Of a stretch of 64,000 nt of DNA, positions 39,680 to 48,858 are shown in pieces (position 1 is the stretch's first letter; every line of letters starts with the position of its first letter). The notes under the pieces are model-generated. The model saw only the letters and a list, made by a program, of their open reading frames with translations, made no database searches and was not told the DNA's origin. The stretch lies in NCBI GenBank assembly GCA_905479495.1, contig CAJQMR010000007.1, positions 434,001 through 498,000 of the forward strand. Direction: 5' to 3'. Origin of the DNA: an uncultured Anaerolineae bacterium. Its GTDB lineage: Bacteria; Chloroflexota; Anaerolineae; Promineifilales; Promineifilaceae. Both the position numbers and the translations under genes were made by a program.

Positions 39680-41635
39680 CTAGGTAGATGCGTGTTGGCT
39701 TTCGAAGCGTAGGATGACTTCATCTAATCTTTCTGCCGCGCCAAACAGGGTGATTTTGTCGCTGAGCTTTAATTGGGTATGGCCGTGCGTAACCAGCACT
39801 TGCTGCCCCCGCCGCACGGACAAAATCAGCACGTCCAGCGGCAGGCGTAACTCACGCAGCGTGATGCCGTCCAAATCTGCATTGCGCATCTCGATATCCA
39901 CAATTTCTTGCCGATGTTCCTCACCCAACAGCAACATAGATGAAGAAGGGGCACGCACAAATTGCTCTAGCAGGGAGACAACGGCCGTATCCGGTTCCAC
40001 AATCAACGCGCCAAGCTCTTGCAGGGCGGGGCGCATTTCCCGATCACGGGAATGGACTACCACGGTTTCTGTGCCAAAATGTTCGTAGATTAACTCACAC
40101 ACCTGCAAATTTTCCTCGTCAGACAACATCAGCACAAAACTGTCTGCCTGGGCTGCTTCCAATGATTGCAGTGACGCCAGCGAAAAATCGGGCAGCAGGC
40201 GTACATCTAACGAATTGTCATCGAGCAGCGCCAGACGCGTTTGCATCCGTTCATTGTCTAAAGCGGCCACGCGTACCTGCCAATGGTGTGTCTGAAGCTG
40301 TCGGGCCAGTGTCACCGACTGCGGTGTAAGGCCAAGTACAATGGCATCGCGCACGCCATCGAAGGGAGCGGCCGTCGCCTGCACATGCGATTCGCCCATG
40401 CGGTTGAGCGCCAGCTTAAACAGGATTGGCCCAACAATCTCGTTCAGCACCACCATGGCGATGATGGTGGTGGCAAACGAATCCCCCCAACCGGGGAATT
40501 CCACAGCCACTTCTTTAGCCAGGCCCAAGGCCACGCCAGCCTGGGTCACAAACACCATCCATTTGTAACGATTACTCTGGCTGGAATCTCCGGCCAGCGT
40601 GCCGCCCGCAAAAGAGCCAATCAGAATCACCACGACCCGGATGACGGCTAAGGCCAGGGCAATGGGCCATACCTGGGCCAAAATGTCCAGCTTGAGGCCA
40701 GTGCCGACCAGTGTAAAAAAGGCCACATACACAAATGGCCCTACATCGTGCAGAATTTCGGAGAACTCCAGGCGGCATTCGCTGTAATTGTTAACCACAA
40801 AGCTGGCCACCATGCAGATGAGCAATGGCTCCAGCAGAATTTCGATGGGGAAGTTGGCGTGGGTATAGTCGCGTACCCAGGTAGAGAGCACAAAGACAGC
40901 AAAGCCGAGAATGAGAATAACGGCCGTTTTCACCCAAAGCTGCCAATGTTGATTTAAGACAACCAGCAGCAATCGGCTCAACAAATAGCCCAGACCAACC
41001 GACAGCGCGATTTCTACCGCCAGCAGCAAAAGCAGGCCCAGGTTAACCGAAACGCCTGTGAGTACTGCCCCGGCAATGTCGGCACTGATGGCAAACAGCA
41101 CAATGACCAACACGTCTGAGAGCACTGTGACGCCCAGCGCCATCTGGGTAAACGGCCCTCGTGACCGCAGTTCATTGATCAGGGCAATGGCTACCGAAGG
41201 CGACCGGGCGACCATAATGGTGCCAGCCATCAAGGCAATAACGATCTGGCCACTTACCGGGAATTCTTGCATGAAGGGAATAAAACGGGCCAGCATAAAA
41301 ACTGCCAGCGTCCCGCCCACCATCGTGACAAAAACAATGGTGGCGGTGACCACGCCAATGCTGCGCAGCCGTCCCCGCAGTTCCGGCAAGTACAGCTCGC
41401 TGCCCGCTGCAAAAGCAATAAATGCCAGCGAAATCTCATCAATAAAGCGGAGCGATTCGATTTCTGCGACGCTGGCAAAACCTAACACAAACGGCCCGGC
41501 CATGAGACCGGTAAACAAATAGCCGCTAATTTTGGGCAGATTAAAGGCAGAAAAGAGGCGTCCAATTTGCCAGGAGGCCAGTGCCATAAAAACAAAACTG
41601 AGGATCGTGAGGGGCAGTTCTTGAAATAGTTCCAT
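39680..41635 (-). CDS. CPA2-type cation:proton antiporter with TrkA-N/TrkA-C domains (paralogue)
   Basis: 651 aa, same architecture and many identical stretches as 37705-39642. Confidence 0.9.
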   Translation of the reverse strand: MELFQELPLTILSFVFMALASWQIGRLFSAFNLPKISGYLFTGLMAGPFVLGFASVAEIESLRFIDEISLAFIAFAAGSELYLPELRGRLRSIGVVTATIVFVTMVGGTLAVFMLARFIPFMQEFPVSGQIVIALMAGTIMVARSPSVAIALINELRSRGPFTQMALGVTVLSDVLVIVLFAISADIAGAVLTGVSVNLGLLLLLAVEIALSVGLGYLLSRLLLVVLNQHWQLWVKTAVILILGFAVFVLSTWVRDYTHANFPIEILLEPLLICMVASFVVNNYSECRLEFSEILHDVGPFVYVAFFTLVGTGLKLDILAQVWPIALALAVIRVVVILIGSFAGGTLAGDSSQSNRYKWMVFVTQAGVALGLAKEVAVEFPGWGDSFATTIIAMVVLNEIVGPILFKLALNRMGESHVQATAAPFDGVRDAIVLGLTPQSVTLARQLQTHHWQVRVAALDNERMQTRLALLDDNSLDVRLLPDFSLASLQSLEAAQADSFVLMLSDEENLQVCELIYEHFGTETVVVHSRDREMRPALQELGALIVEPDTAVVSLLEQFVRAPSSSMLLLGEEHRQEIVDIEMRNADLDGITLRELRLPLDVLILSVRRGQQVLVTHGHTQLKLSDKITLFGAAERLDEVILRFESQHAST

Positions 41636-41778
41636 ATTATTTGTAATGTCTCATTCCCAAGGCAGCATGACGATTAAAGATTCTTTCATCTTGCTTTGTG
41701 TTTAATTATTAGAATAGGGGAGTGGGCTGTCGGTGGCAAAAAGTCTATCTGAATTGTGTTTCTGCCGTTTGCAATATC

Positions 41779-42153
41779 TTACTTCAAATCTCTTGAATGC
41801 TCTCGCAAAATAACCGAATCAAAATATTTTTCTTGAAACTCTGTTTGGTTCCGAATTTGCTGATCGGTTAATAACTCACCCTGAGGAACCAACACAAGTT
41901 TATCATCATTATCGTTCAGGCGGTGGATAACGGCAATACATTCTCCCGTAAATTGCCGCAAAGGCACCGCGATATTTAGGATGTACACATCTAAATCCTC
42001 ACCATCTGGGGCGGGAACGCCGGGTAAAAAGCCGTAGTTCACGGGGTAGGTAAACCCCCAATCGGGATGCTGTGAATGCAGTGGTCGGTCAATTTCGGCC
42101 GTCACAATCTTGCCTAAAAACGAGGTGGCCTCTGGAAAATCTGATTTTGTCAT
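41779..42153 (-). CDS. Small inorganic pyrophosphatase-like protein
   Basis: 124 aa; FLGKIVTAEIDRPL..YPVNYGFLPGVPAPDGEDLDVYIL resembles family I PPase core. Confidence 0.6.
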   Translation of the reverse strand: MTKSDFPEATSFLGKIVTAEIDRPLHSQHPDWGFTYPVNYGFLPGVPAPDGEDLDVYILNIAVPLRQFTGECIAVIHRLNDNDDKLVLVPQGELLTDQQIRNQTEFQEKYFDSVILREHSRDLK

Positions 42154-42383
42154 AGATCATTCGTAGGGGCGATGCGATGGGATGATACCCTTGCCACACC
42201 TGTAACCAATTCTCCCATCGCGTCGCCCATTTGACGGCCGTATTTTTACGTGGCGCGTTGTCCGTTTGTTGGCCGGGATGTGGGTGAGGCAATTGGAGAT
42301 ACATTTATTCGTTTTTCGTAGGTTACACCCAATTGCCTTGCCCCTACATGATATGCGACGTGATTTTGATCACGTTTTATGCC

Positions 42384-44255
42384 TCACGCATCATTTTTGT
42401 TGGCGGTCTCTCTAAAATAATCCAACAGCAGCAGATGGACAAACATGTAACCGCCACCTACTTTGCGCAGCAGGTTGCGTTCAGCGGCGTAATCCAAAAA
42501 GTGAATGTAATCTGCGGGGGCCAGCTGCTGCTGGGCCAGCACACGGCTGAGCTGCCGCTGCTGCAAGGCAGCCAGGCCACCATAGGCCAGCCCGGCCGAG
42601 ATGCCCAGGTACAGGGATATGCCTACGGCAAAGGGCCAAAAGGTGGCCCCTGTCACCGGCATGTTGGCCCAGTTGGTGATGAGCCAGCCTAAGCCAAGCA
42701 GTACGGCCGTTCCCACCCCAGTCATAATGCCCACGAGACGGCCGTTCTGTGCCGACCGCACAAATCCCTGTCCTGGCGTCGTGCGCATCTTCATCTCATC
42801 TCGCTCTAGCGCGTGGGCCACCGTCTGGCTAATCAATCCAATCAATGCCAGCAGGATGACCCAGCCACCAGAGATGGGCGGCTCCAGGCCGCGCCCCGCT
42901 AGCCAAAGCAGCCCGCCCAGCAGCCCACCGCCCACCAGCCCCAGGCCACCACCCAGCAGCGCCCGCAGCCAGCGCCAGTTGAGCGTTTCCACCGTCTCAA
43001 TGCGGAACCAGGAAACCCGCGCCCACACCAGCAGCAGGCGGAAAAAGGCCAGCAAGCCGCCAGCCACAAGCCCGGCACCTAAACCAGCCAGCAAAGCGCG
43101 CCAATCGGACACAAACAGGCCAACTAAACCGGCCAGCAGCCCAACCAAGACAAAAACGCCAGCCAGACGGGTACGCATCGCGCTGGCAAACTGGCGCTGC
43201 TGTTCGCGCGGCAGCCAGTTGGGTTGCAAATTCTCCAGGAAGAAGATCGTCTGGTTGAACTGGGACATCTTTTGCGCCAGCCAGCCCAGCCATTGCACCG
43301 TCTGTTCTGGCTCGTAGAGCGATTCCCCGCCGCGATAGCGGGCCATGCGCTCCACGTACACGTCAAACAGCAGCGTGCGCCCCATTTTGCGGCTGCCCAG
43401 CGACAAGGCTACATTTTCTGGCATCCGGTAGTAGGCCAGGGTCATCATGCTGAGCATGAGGGGGGATTCGGCCAGCTCGCGCAGCGTCATGTCGTTTTGC
43501 AGCGCGGCGCGCAGCCCGGCCAGGCGCGGCCCCATGCTTTCCAGATATTGGTCAATTTGTTCCAGCGACAGCGGTTGCAACACAATCGCCTGGGCCAGAT
43601 TAAGCCGCGTGGCCAATGCCTCATAATCCTTGATGCGGCAGGTGACCACGGTGGGCATGGTCATATATCGTTGGCGGAACTGGTTGATCGCCTGGGCACA
43701 GTCCACGCGGTGCTCTTGCTCCACTTCGTCCAGGCCGTCCAGCAAGGGGAGTAGGTCGCCATTTTTGAGCCACAGCTGCCCCAGGCGGCGCGGCACCTCG
43801 TACCGGTTGGCCAGCTCGTTGACCATCCAGTCACCCAGAGGCATGTTGTTGGCCCAGCTGGCCAGGCTAAACACCACGGGAATGGGATGACGGCCGTCCA
43901 TCTGCGCCCGTAACAATAAATCGCTCACCAATTGCAAAAGGATGGTGGTTTTGCCCGCCCCCGGTTCGCCCATGATGAGCAGCGTGCCTTCCGCTTCATC
44001 GTACACCTCAGTGATGTTGGTGCCTATGGGCAGGGGGGTGTCAAATAGTTCGTCGGGCAGCAAGTTGTCTGGCTGGTGGTAATCGGCCTGGGCCCAGTTA
44101 GCTGCCACCGGACTGGCAACGGCGTTGGTACGGTAGGTCATGGCCAGGTCGATCAGCTCGGCCCCATGCAGCGACTCTTGCAGCACGCCGACGAGCCAAT
44201 ACGTTTTCACCCGCTGGAGCATCACCTGGCGGTTGTGGTTTGTTTGTACTTCCAT
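42384..44255 (-). CDS. NACHT-domain NTPase with C-terminal transmembrane helices
   Basis: GEPGAGKTTILLQL Walker A, LLPLLDGLDEV Walker B, N-terminal VKTYWLVGVLQESLH, several TM helices; ATG at 44255 preferred over TTG at 44300. Confidence 0.87.
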   Translation of the reverse strand: MEVQTNHNRQVMLQRVKTYWLVGVLQESLHGAELIDLAMTYRTNAVASPVAANWAQADYHQPDNLLPDELFDTPLPIGTNITEVYDEAEGTLLIMGEPGAGKTTILLQLVSDLLLRAQMDGRHPIPVVFSLASWANNMPLGDWMVNELANRYEVPRRLGQLWLKNGDLLPLLDGLDEVEQEHRVDCAQAINQFRQRYMTMPTVVTCRIKDYEALATRLNLAQAIVLQPLSLEQIDQYLESMGPRLAGLRAALQNDMTLRELAESPLMLSMMTLAYYRMPENVALSLGSRKMGRTLLFDVYVERMARYRGGESLYEPEQTVQWLGWLAQKMSQFNQTIFFLENLQPNWLPREQQRQFASAMRTRLAGVFVLVGLLAGLVGLFVSDWRALLAGLGAGLVAGGLLAFFRLLLVWARVSWFRIETVETLNWRWLRALLGGGLGLVGGGLLGGLLWLAGRGLEPPISGGWVILLALIGLISQTVAHALERDEMKMRTTPGQGFVRSAQNGRLVGIMTGVGTAVLLGLGWLITNWANMPVTGATFWPFAVGISLYLGISAGLAYGGLAALQQRQLSRVLAQQQLAPADYIHFLDYAAERNLLRKVGGGYMFVHLLLLDYFRETANKNDA

Positions 44256-44275
44256 AACTGGTTTGGTGAGGGGTT

Positions 44276-44337
44276 GCAAGTAAGAAGTTGCAGGTGGCAA
44301 GTGGTTTGACTTGCCACCTGCAACTTGCCACTTCTTA
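44276..44337. repeat. Hairpin repeat GCAAGTAAGAAGTTGCAGGTGGCAAG / CTTGCCACCTGCAACTTGCCACTTCTTAC
   Basis: 14-nt perfect inner arms plus extended pairing; contains the stop codon of the adjacent amidohydrolase. Confidence 0.8.
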
Positions 44338-45579
44338 CATGAGATTTTTCACGATACGGCCGTCTTTCATCACCAGCCGAATATTGTCCACATCTTCTAA
44401 ACTGCGAATGTCGGCCAGTGGGTCCGTTTGGCTGACGATGACGTCGGCCAGCTTGCCTACTTCTAATGTGCCGACCTGATCTTGCCAGCCCAGGCATTCA
44501 GCGGCCGTTTTGGTGGTGGCCACAATGGAATCCATCGGCGACAGGCCCACGTTGCACATCAGTCCCAGCTCGCGCAGGTTGGTGCCGTGCTTCATCACCC
44601 CGGCATCGGTGCCCATCGCCGTCTTCACCCCGGCCTTAAATGCTTTGCCGATGTTCTCGCTATGAATTTCAATCACCTCACGGGATTTACGGATGCCCCA
44701 TTCTGGCATGTTGCCGCCCGCTTCGGCCTGTTCCAAAACGGCCAGCGGGGCCAGCAGCGTGGGCACCAGAAAGGTACCTTTTTCCAGCATCAGCTCAATT
44801 GCCTCATCATCCACAAAAATGCCGTGCTCGATGGAGTGGATGCCCGCTCGCACCGCATTTTTGATGCCTTCGGCCCCTTGGGCATGGGCCATCACCTTGA
44901 CGCCGCGTCGGTAAGCGGCTTCTTGTACCATCACTTCCAGTTCTTCCGGGGTGAACTGGGTAAATTCAGGATGATCGGTGGGGCTGAGGACGCCGCCGGT
45001 GGAACACACTTTGATGATCTCGGCTCCGGCGCGCAGCACTTCACGCACCTTTTTGCGCACTTCTTCTACGCCGTCGCACAAGCCGCTGGGGCGGCCGGGC
45101 GTGGGGGGAATCAGGCCAAAATCCAGGCCAGAGGGCAGCCAGCTGTCGCCATGCCCGCCAGTGATGGTGAGCACAGAGATGCTAATTTGCATACGGGGTC
45201 CTTCGATGTAGCCTTGTTCTACCGCTTGCTTCATGCCTAAATCCACGCCACCGGCATCCCGCACGGAGGTGATGCCGGCTTCAAGTGTGCGCCGCATGGG
45301 GCCAATGGCTTTATAGTAGTTGAGGGAAAAAGGCGTGTTCATCTCTTCGATAAAGTTGACGCCATCAAAGATGAAATGGACGTGGGTGTCGATGAGGCCG
45401 GGCAAAATATGCCCCCCGTTGGCATCGATCATGTGCACGTCGCTGTTGGGCAGGCGGATGTCGCTTTTACGACCGACTTGCTCAATTTTGTTGTCGCGGA
45501 CGAGGACTGCACCGTTTTTCAGGGGGGAACGGCCGTTGCCGTCGATAACCGTACCGTTGTGGATCAGGGAATAAGACAT
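44335..45579 (-). CDS. Amidohydrolase family protein (imidazolonepropionase/prolidase-like)
   Basis: HILPGLIDTHVHF, KVMAHAQGAEGI, GTDAGVMKHGTNLRE, TLEVGKLADVIV. Confidence 0.92.
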   Translation of the reverse strand: MSYSLIHNGTVIDGNGRSPLKNGAVLVRDNKIEQVGRKSDIRLPNSDVHMIDANGGHILPGLIDTHVHFIFDGVNFIEEMNTPFSLNYYKAIGPMRRTLEAGITSVRDAGGVDLGMKQAVEQGYIEGPRMQISISVLTITGGHGDSWLPSGLDFGLIPPTPGRPSGLCDGVEEVRKKVREVLRAGAEIIKVCSTGGVLSPTDHPEFTQFTPEELEVMVQEAAYRRGVKVMAHAQGAEGIKNAVRAGIHSIEHGIFVDDEAIELMLEKGTFLVPTLLAPLAVLEQAEAGGNMPEWGIRKSREVIEIHSENIGKAFKAGVKTAMGTDAGVMKHGTNLRELGLMCNVGLSPMDSIVATTKTAAECLGWQDQVGTLEVGKLADVIVSQTDPLADIRSLEDVDNIRLVMKDGRIVKNLM

Positions 45580-45802
45580 GCGATCTCTCCAAATTTACTT
45601 GTAGCCGGAGTTTGGTTACGACGCTTGCTGGCGGAGAAGTACCCGCAGCTACAGATTGGTTTTATAAAACGACTTGTGATTGCCGCGATGCGGCCAGGAA
45701 AGTTTACCGGATGTTAGAAGGTGGGGCTACTGAAACGCGGGAATGGCTAAAGGAATTGCACTGCCCAAGGCGAAAGCTACACAAAGATCCTCAATCTATA
45801 AT

Positions 45803-45887
45803 AGAGTTGTTCCTGAATAAAATTCCGTTCCTGTCATTCCCGCGCAGGCATAACAATCATGTGTAGTTGTTAAATGGGAACAACTCT
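45803..45887. repeat. 85-bp element with 11-bp terminal inverted repeats AGAGTTGTTCC/GGAACAACTCT
   Basis: inverted ends at 45803-45813 and 45877-45887, intergenic. Confidence 0.6.
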
Positions 45888-45890
45888 AAT

Positions 45891-46709
45891 CTATAAATCA
45901 CCGCGTACGATGAGGATGGAACAGGGGGTGTTGTCAATGATTTTGGGTGTTACCTGGCCCATCAGCAGACTGCTGAGGACGTCGTATTCGGCACGAGCCC
46001 CAACCACAATTAAATCGTACCCGCCTTCCTGAGCCTCTGTGAGGATTTCATCAAGGGCGATGCCTCGCCGCAATTTTAACTCAGCCCGCACTTCGGCTTG
46101 CACCAGAAGTTCAGAGGCCCACCTGAGGTGTTGGGCCAGCGGCGTATCGGTTTGCAGAAGTTCTGGCAGGGTTTCTTCCATCTCATCCAGGCCCGCATAC
46201 ATGCCCGGTAGGGATTCGGTGATGTGGAGCAAGGTCACCTCCGCATGGGCGGCCTGCGCCAGAGCCACGCCGTTGCGGACGACAATTTCACTGTTGATAT
46301 AGCCGCTGGTGCAAATAAGCAGGCGGCGCAGCTGTGTGGGTTCACCACGGGCCACCAGGACGGAAACGGTGGCCTGGTTGGCTACTTTACGGGTGACCGA
46401 TTGCAGGAACTGATCCCACAAGTTGTGGATGGCGTGGGCCCCCACCACAATGAGGTCGTAGTTGCCGCTTTCGGCTTTGCGCAAGATTTCTTTGGCGGGG
46501 GTGCCCAGGGTAACGGCCGTTTCTGCCACAGGTTCCTCAATGAGTGCTTGCACTTCTTCTAAAGTGATAGCGGCCGTTTCCGCTTCCTCGGCATCGGTGA
46601 TAACTTTTAGCAGCGAAACGGGACGGCCCAACGCCCTGGCAACCAGGCCGCCCATGGTCACCGTGCTGTGGGCATGAGGGAGACTGCTGATACAAATGAG
46701 AACGTTCAT
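45891..46709 (-). CDS. Universal stress protein (two UspA domains)
   Basis: 272 aa; two copies of YDLIVVGAHA/YDLIVVGARA and C-terminal CSILIVRG. Confidence 0.92.
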   Translation of the reverse strand: MNVLICISSLPHAHSTVTMGGLVARALGRPVSLLKVITDAEEAETAAITLEEVQALIEEPVAETAVTLGTPAKEILRKAESGNYDLIVVGAHAIHNLWDQFLQSVTRKVANQATVSVLVARGEPTQLRRLLICTSGYINSEIVVRNGVALAQAAHAEVTLLHITESLPGMYAGLDEMEETLPELLQTDTPLAQHLRWASELLVQAEVRAELKLRRGIALDEILTEAQEGGYDLIVVGARAEYDVLSSLLMGQVTPKIIDNTPCSILIVRGDL

Positions 46710-46737
46710 AACAAATAATGACCTTTTACTGCAGAAC

Positions 46738-47646
46738 TTAAAATTCCGGCATCCCTCCGCCCAACAAACGAATCAGCACCAAAATTGCGCCAATCAGCGG
46801 CAAGATTGAGAAAAACAGGCGAATTCGTGGTCCGGCAAAATAGCGGGTGGACACCGCGCCTATTTGGGCACCCACGGCCGCACCCGTCTGCATGACCAAA
46901 GCCATTAACACATCCACGTTGCCTTTTATGGCGTGGGTCAGCGTGCCATAACCCGCCGAAAACACAATTTCAAACAGGTCTGTGCCGACGGCGACATGGG
47001 TAGGCACACCCAGCAGGTAAATGAGCATGGGCATCCGAATAAAGCCGCCGCCGACGCCCAGGGCACCGGCCAGCACGCCGGTAATCATCCCCACACCCAG
47101 AACCACCCACAAAGAAACTTCAGCAATGCCAGAACCAGGCAGAGATATCATGGGGGGGATACGAATGGTGTGTACGCGTTTGGAGATGTTGGCAAAAGCC
47201 ATCACCTCTTTCACACCCAGCTTTTCAGTGCGAATCATGCGCATCGCCTTAATGCTTTCCCAGGCGGTAAACAGACTGATGATGCATAAAATGACGATGT
47301 AGGTGATGCCAATTACCTGGTCGATATTGCCGGTATCCTCTAATGCTTCGATGATGTTGGCCCCAATTTCCACACCAATAATGGTGCCCACAATCATCAA
47401 AGCCCCAAGTTTTATGTCTACATGACCCAGGGTGCGGTGGCGTTTGGCAGCCACAATCGATTTGCCCGTCATATGGGCCAGATCGGTACCCACGACAAAA
47501 TTCATGGGCACGCCGGACCAAAACATGAGCGGCCCAGCCAGAAACCCACCGCCTACGCCAAAAAATCCGCCTAACAACCCAACGACAAACCCGATGCCAA
47601 TAAGGAAGAAGGGATCGATGGTGACGCCTGTAATGGGGAATTCCAT
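46738..47646 (-). CDS. TauE/SafE family membrane permease
   Basis: GFVVGLLGGFFGVGGGFLAGPLMFWSGVPMNFVVGTDL, GVLAGALGVGGGFIRMPML. Confidence 0.9.
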   Translation of the reverse strand: MEFPITGVTIDPFFLIGIGFVVGLLGGFFGVGGGFLAGPLMFWSGVPMNFVVGTDLAHMTGKSIVAAKRHRTLGHVDIKLGALMIVGTIIGVEIGANIIEALEDTGNIDQVIGITYIVILCIISLFTAWESIKAMRMIRTEKLGVKEVMAFANISKRVHTIRIPPMISLPGSGIAEVSLWVVLGVGMITGVLAGALGVGGGFIRMPMLIYLLGVPTHVAVGTDLFEIVFSAGYGTLTHAIKGNVDVLMALVMQTGAAVGAQIGAVSTRYFAGPRIRLFFSILPLIGAILVLIRLLGGGMPEF

Positions 47647-47650
47647 AACA

Positions 47651-47896
47651 TTACTCCAATTTCTCTAGACCGAGACGGGTAATGAGGAAGGAGGTGACCC
47701 ATTCCAAAAAGACCCCTTGGGCAACGATAAGCAGGAGCGTGGCCACGGCGTAAACCAGGAGGTTGAGATGAAAGAGTCTGTTGAGCGGCTCGCCCAAAAA
47801 GCGCAGCACACCCCAAAAGTACAGCAGCAGCAGCAGGGCATAAAGAACCAGTTCGATGAGGAAGTTTCTGAGCAGGATTTTGTGTTGCATTTTCAT
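47651..47896 (-). CDS. Small two-TM membrane protein
   Basis: 81 aa MKMQHKILLRNFLIELVLYALLLLLYFW...; 5 bp from tauE start, likely co-transcribed; ORF start at 48121 judged too long. Confidence 0.6.
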   Translation of the reverse strand: MKMQHKILLRNFLIELVLYALLLLLYFWGVLRFLGEPLNRLFHLNLLVYAVATLLLIVAQGVFLEWVTSFLITRLGLEKLE

Positions 47897-48192
47897 GATG
47901 ACTCCCTGGGTGAGGCTTAACTGATTGCAAGAAGACAGGACAACAACGGCGAATTGGATATTCCTTACTATTGTAGCATTTTCGGGTGAGGCTCTGTCAA
48001 TAGCGGAGTTACTAAATTTGGGGTGACATTCCTCAATCACTATCTTTGCACTTTTGATTTGCCATTCCCCCACCTTCGCGGGTATGACACGACCCCTGGT
48101 AAGATTGAAATCTGCAAACATAGTGCTTCAATGTTGTCGTTTAAGATTTAAATCGGGTAATCAGTATGCCAAAGGACGGCCAGATGTCGCCG

Positions 48193-48819
48193 TTAGCTGA
48201 GGAGTGCCTGGTACACATCATCCAGCCAGCGGTTTTGCGGAGAAACGACGGTGGGTTTGGGCTGTAAGTTGGCCCAAAAGGGCGAGAAGATGTGGTTGTT
48301 ATCACCGGGTAGCGACCAGTGGTCGGGGGTCTCTTCCTGGCAGCGCAGGTGGACGTAATGGCGGGTTTTGGTCTGGCTGAGCCACGCTTGCGGCAGCCAG
48401 CCATCAATATAGAGGGTGATGGCCTGGGGGTTGGGCAGCTGATCATATTCCAGATAGGTGATTTGGCGGAAACGGCCGTTCCTCTTCCCCACCTTAAACG
48501 TAACTCCCCGGGTAAACAGGGGCTGAAAGGGAATGGCATGTTCGTCTGGCTGGCTCAAAATCTGGCAGTTCCGGTTGAGGATCATTTCATTGGGGGCCAG
48601 CTCATTTTCAATCTGGCCTAGATAACGCTGGATGGTGAGCTGGGTCAGGTTGGTTTCTTCTTGAGCTTCGCGCAGAACGGCCGTTTGCCAATCTTCCCCA
48701 ACCTCCACCGTGCCCGCCGGAATTTGTACCCCCGCCTGCGGATGTTGAAACAGCAGCAGCTGTGGCTGCCCCTGCGGGCCAGTGCGGGTAATGAAGGCGG
48801 TCACTTTATGAACGGTCAT
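48193..48819 (-). CDS. NUDIX hydrolase
   Basis: GTVEVGEDWQTAVLREAQEETNL Nudix box. Confidence 0.92.
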   Translation of the reverse strand: MTVHKVTAFITRTGPQGQPQLLLFQHPQAGVQIPAGTVEVGEDWQTAVLREAQEETNLTQLTIQRYLGQIENELAPNEMILNRNCQILSQPDEHAIPFQPLFTRGVTFKVGKRNGRFRQITYLEYDQLPNPQAITLYIDGWLPQAWLSQTKTRHYVHLRCQEETPDHWSLPGDNNHIFSPFWANLQPKPTVVSPQNRWLDDVYQALLS

Positions 48820-48832
48820 AAGATTCGTCTGG

Positions 48833-48858
48833 TAGGGGCGGTTCGCGAACCGCCCCTA
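48833..48858. repeat. Perfect 26-bp palindrome TAGGGGCGGTTCGCGAACCGCCCCTA
   Basis: exact self-complementarity; includes the yihY-family gene stop codon. Confidence 0.9.

Noticed and set aside
42601-43317. 238-aa plus-strand ORF rich in Ser/Pro
   Set aside because: Antisense to the NACHT protein TM region; low-complexity shadow ORF.
44482-45240. 252-aa plus-strand ORF
   Set aside because: Antisense to the amidohydrolase, His-rich shadow of GC-rich coding sequence.
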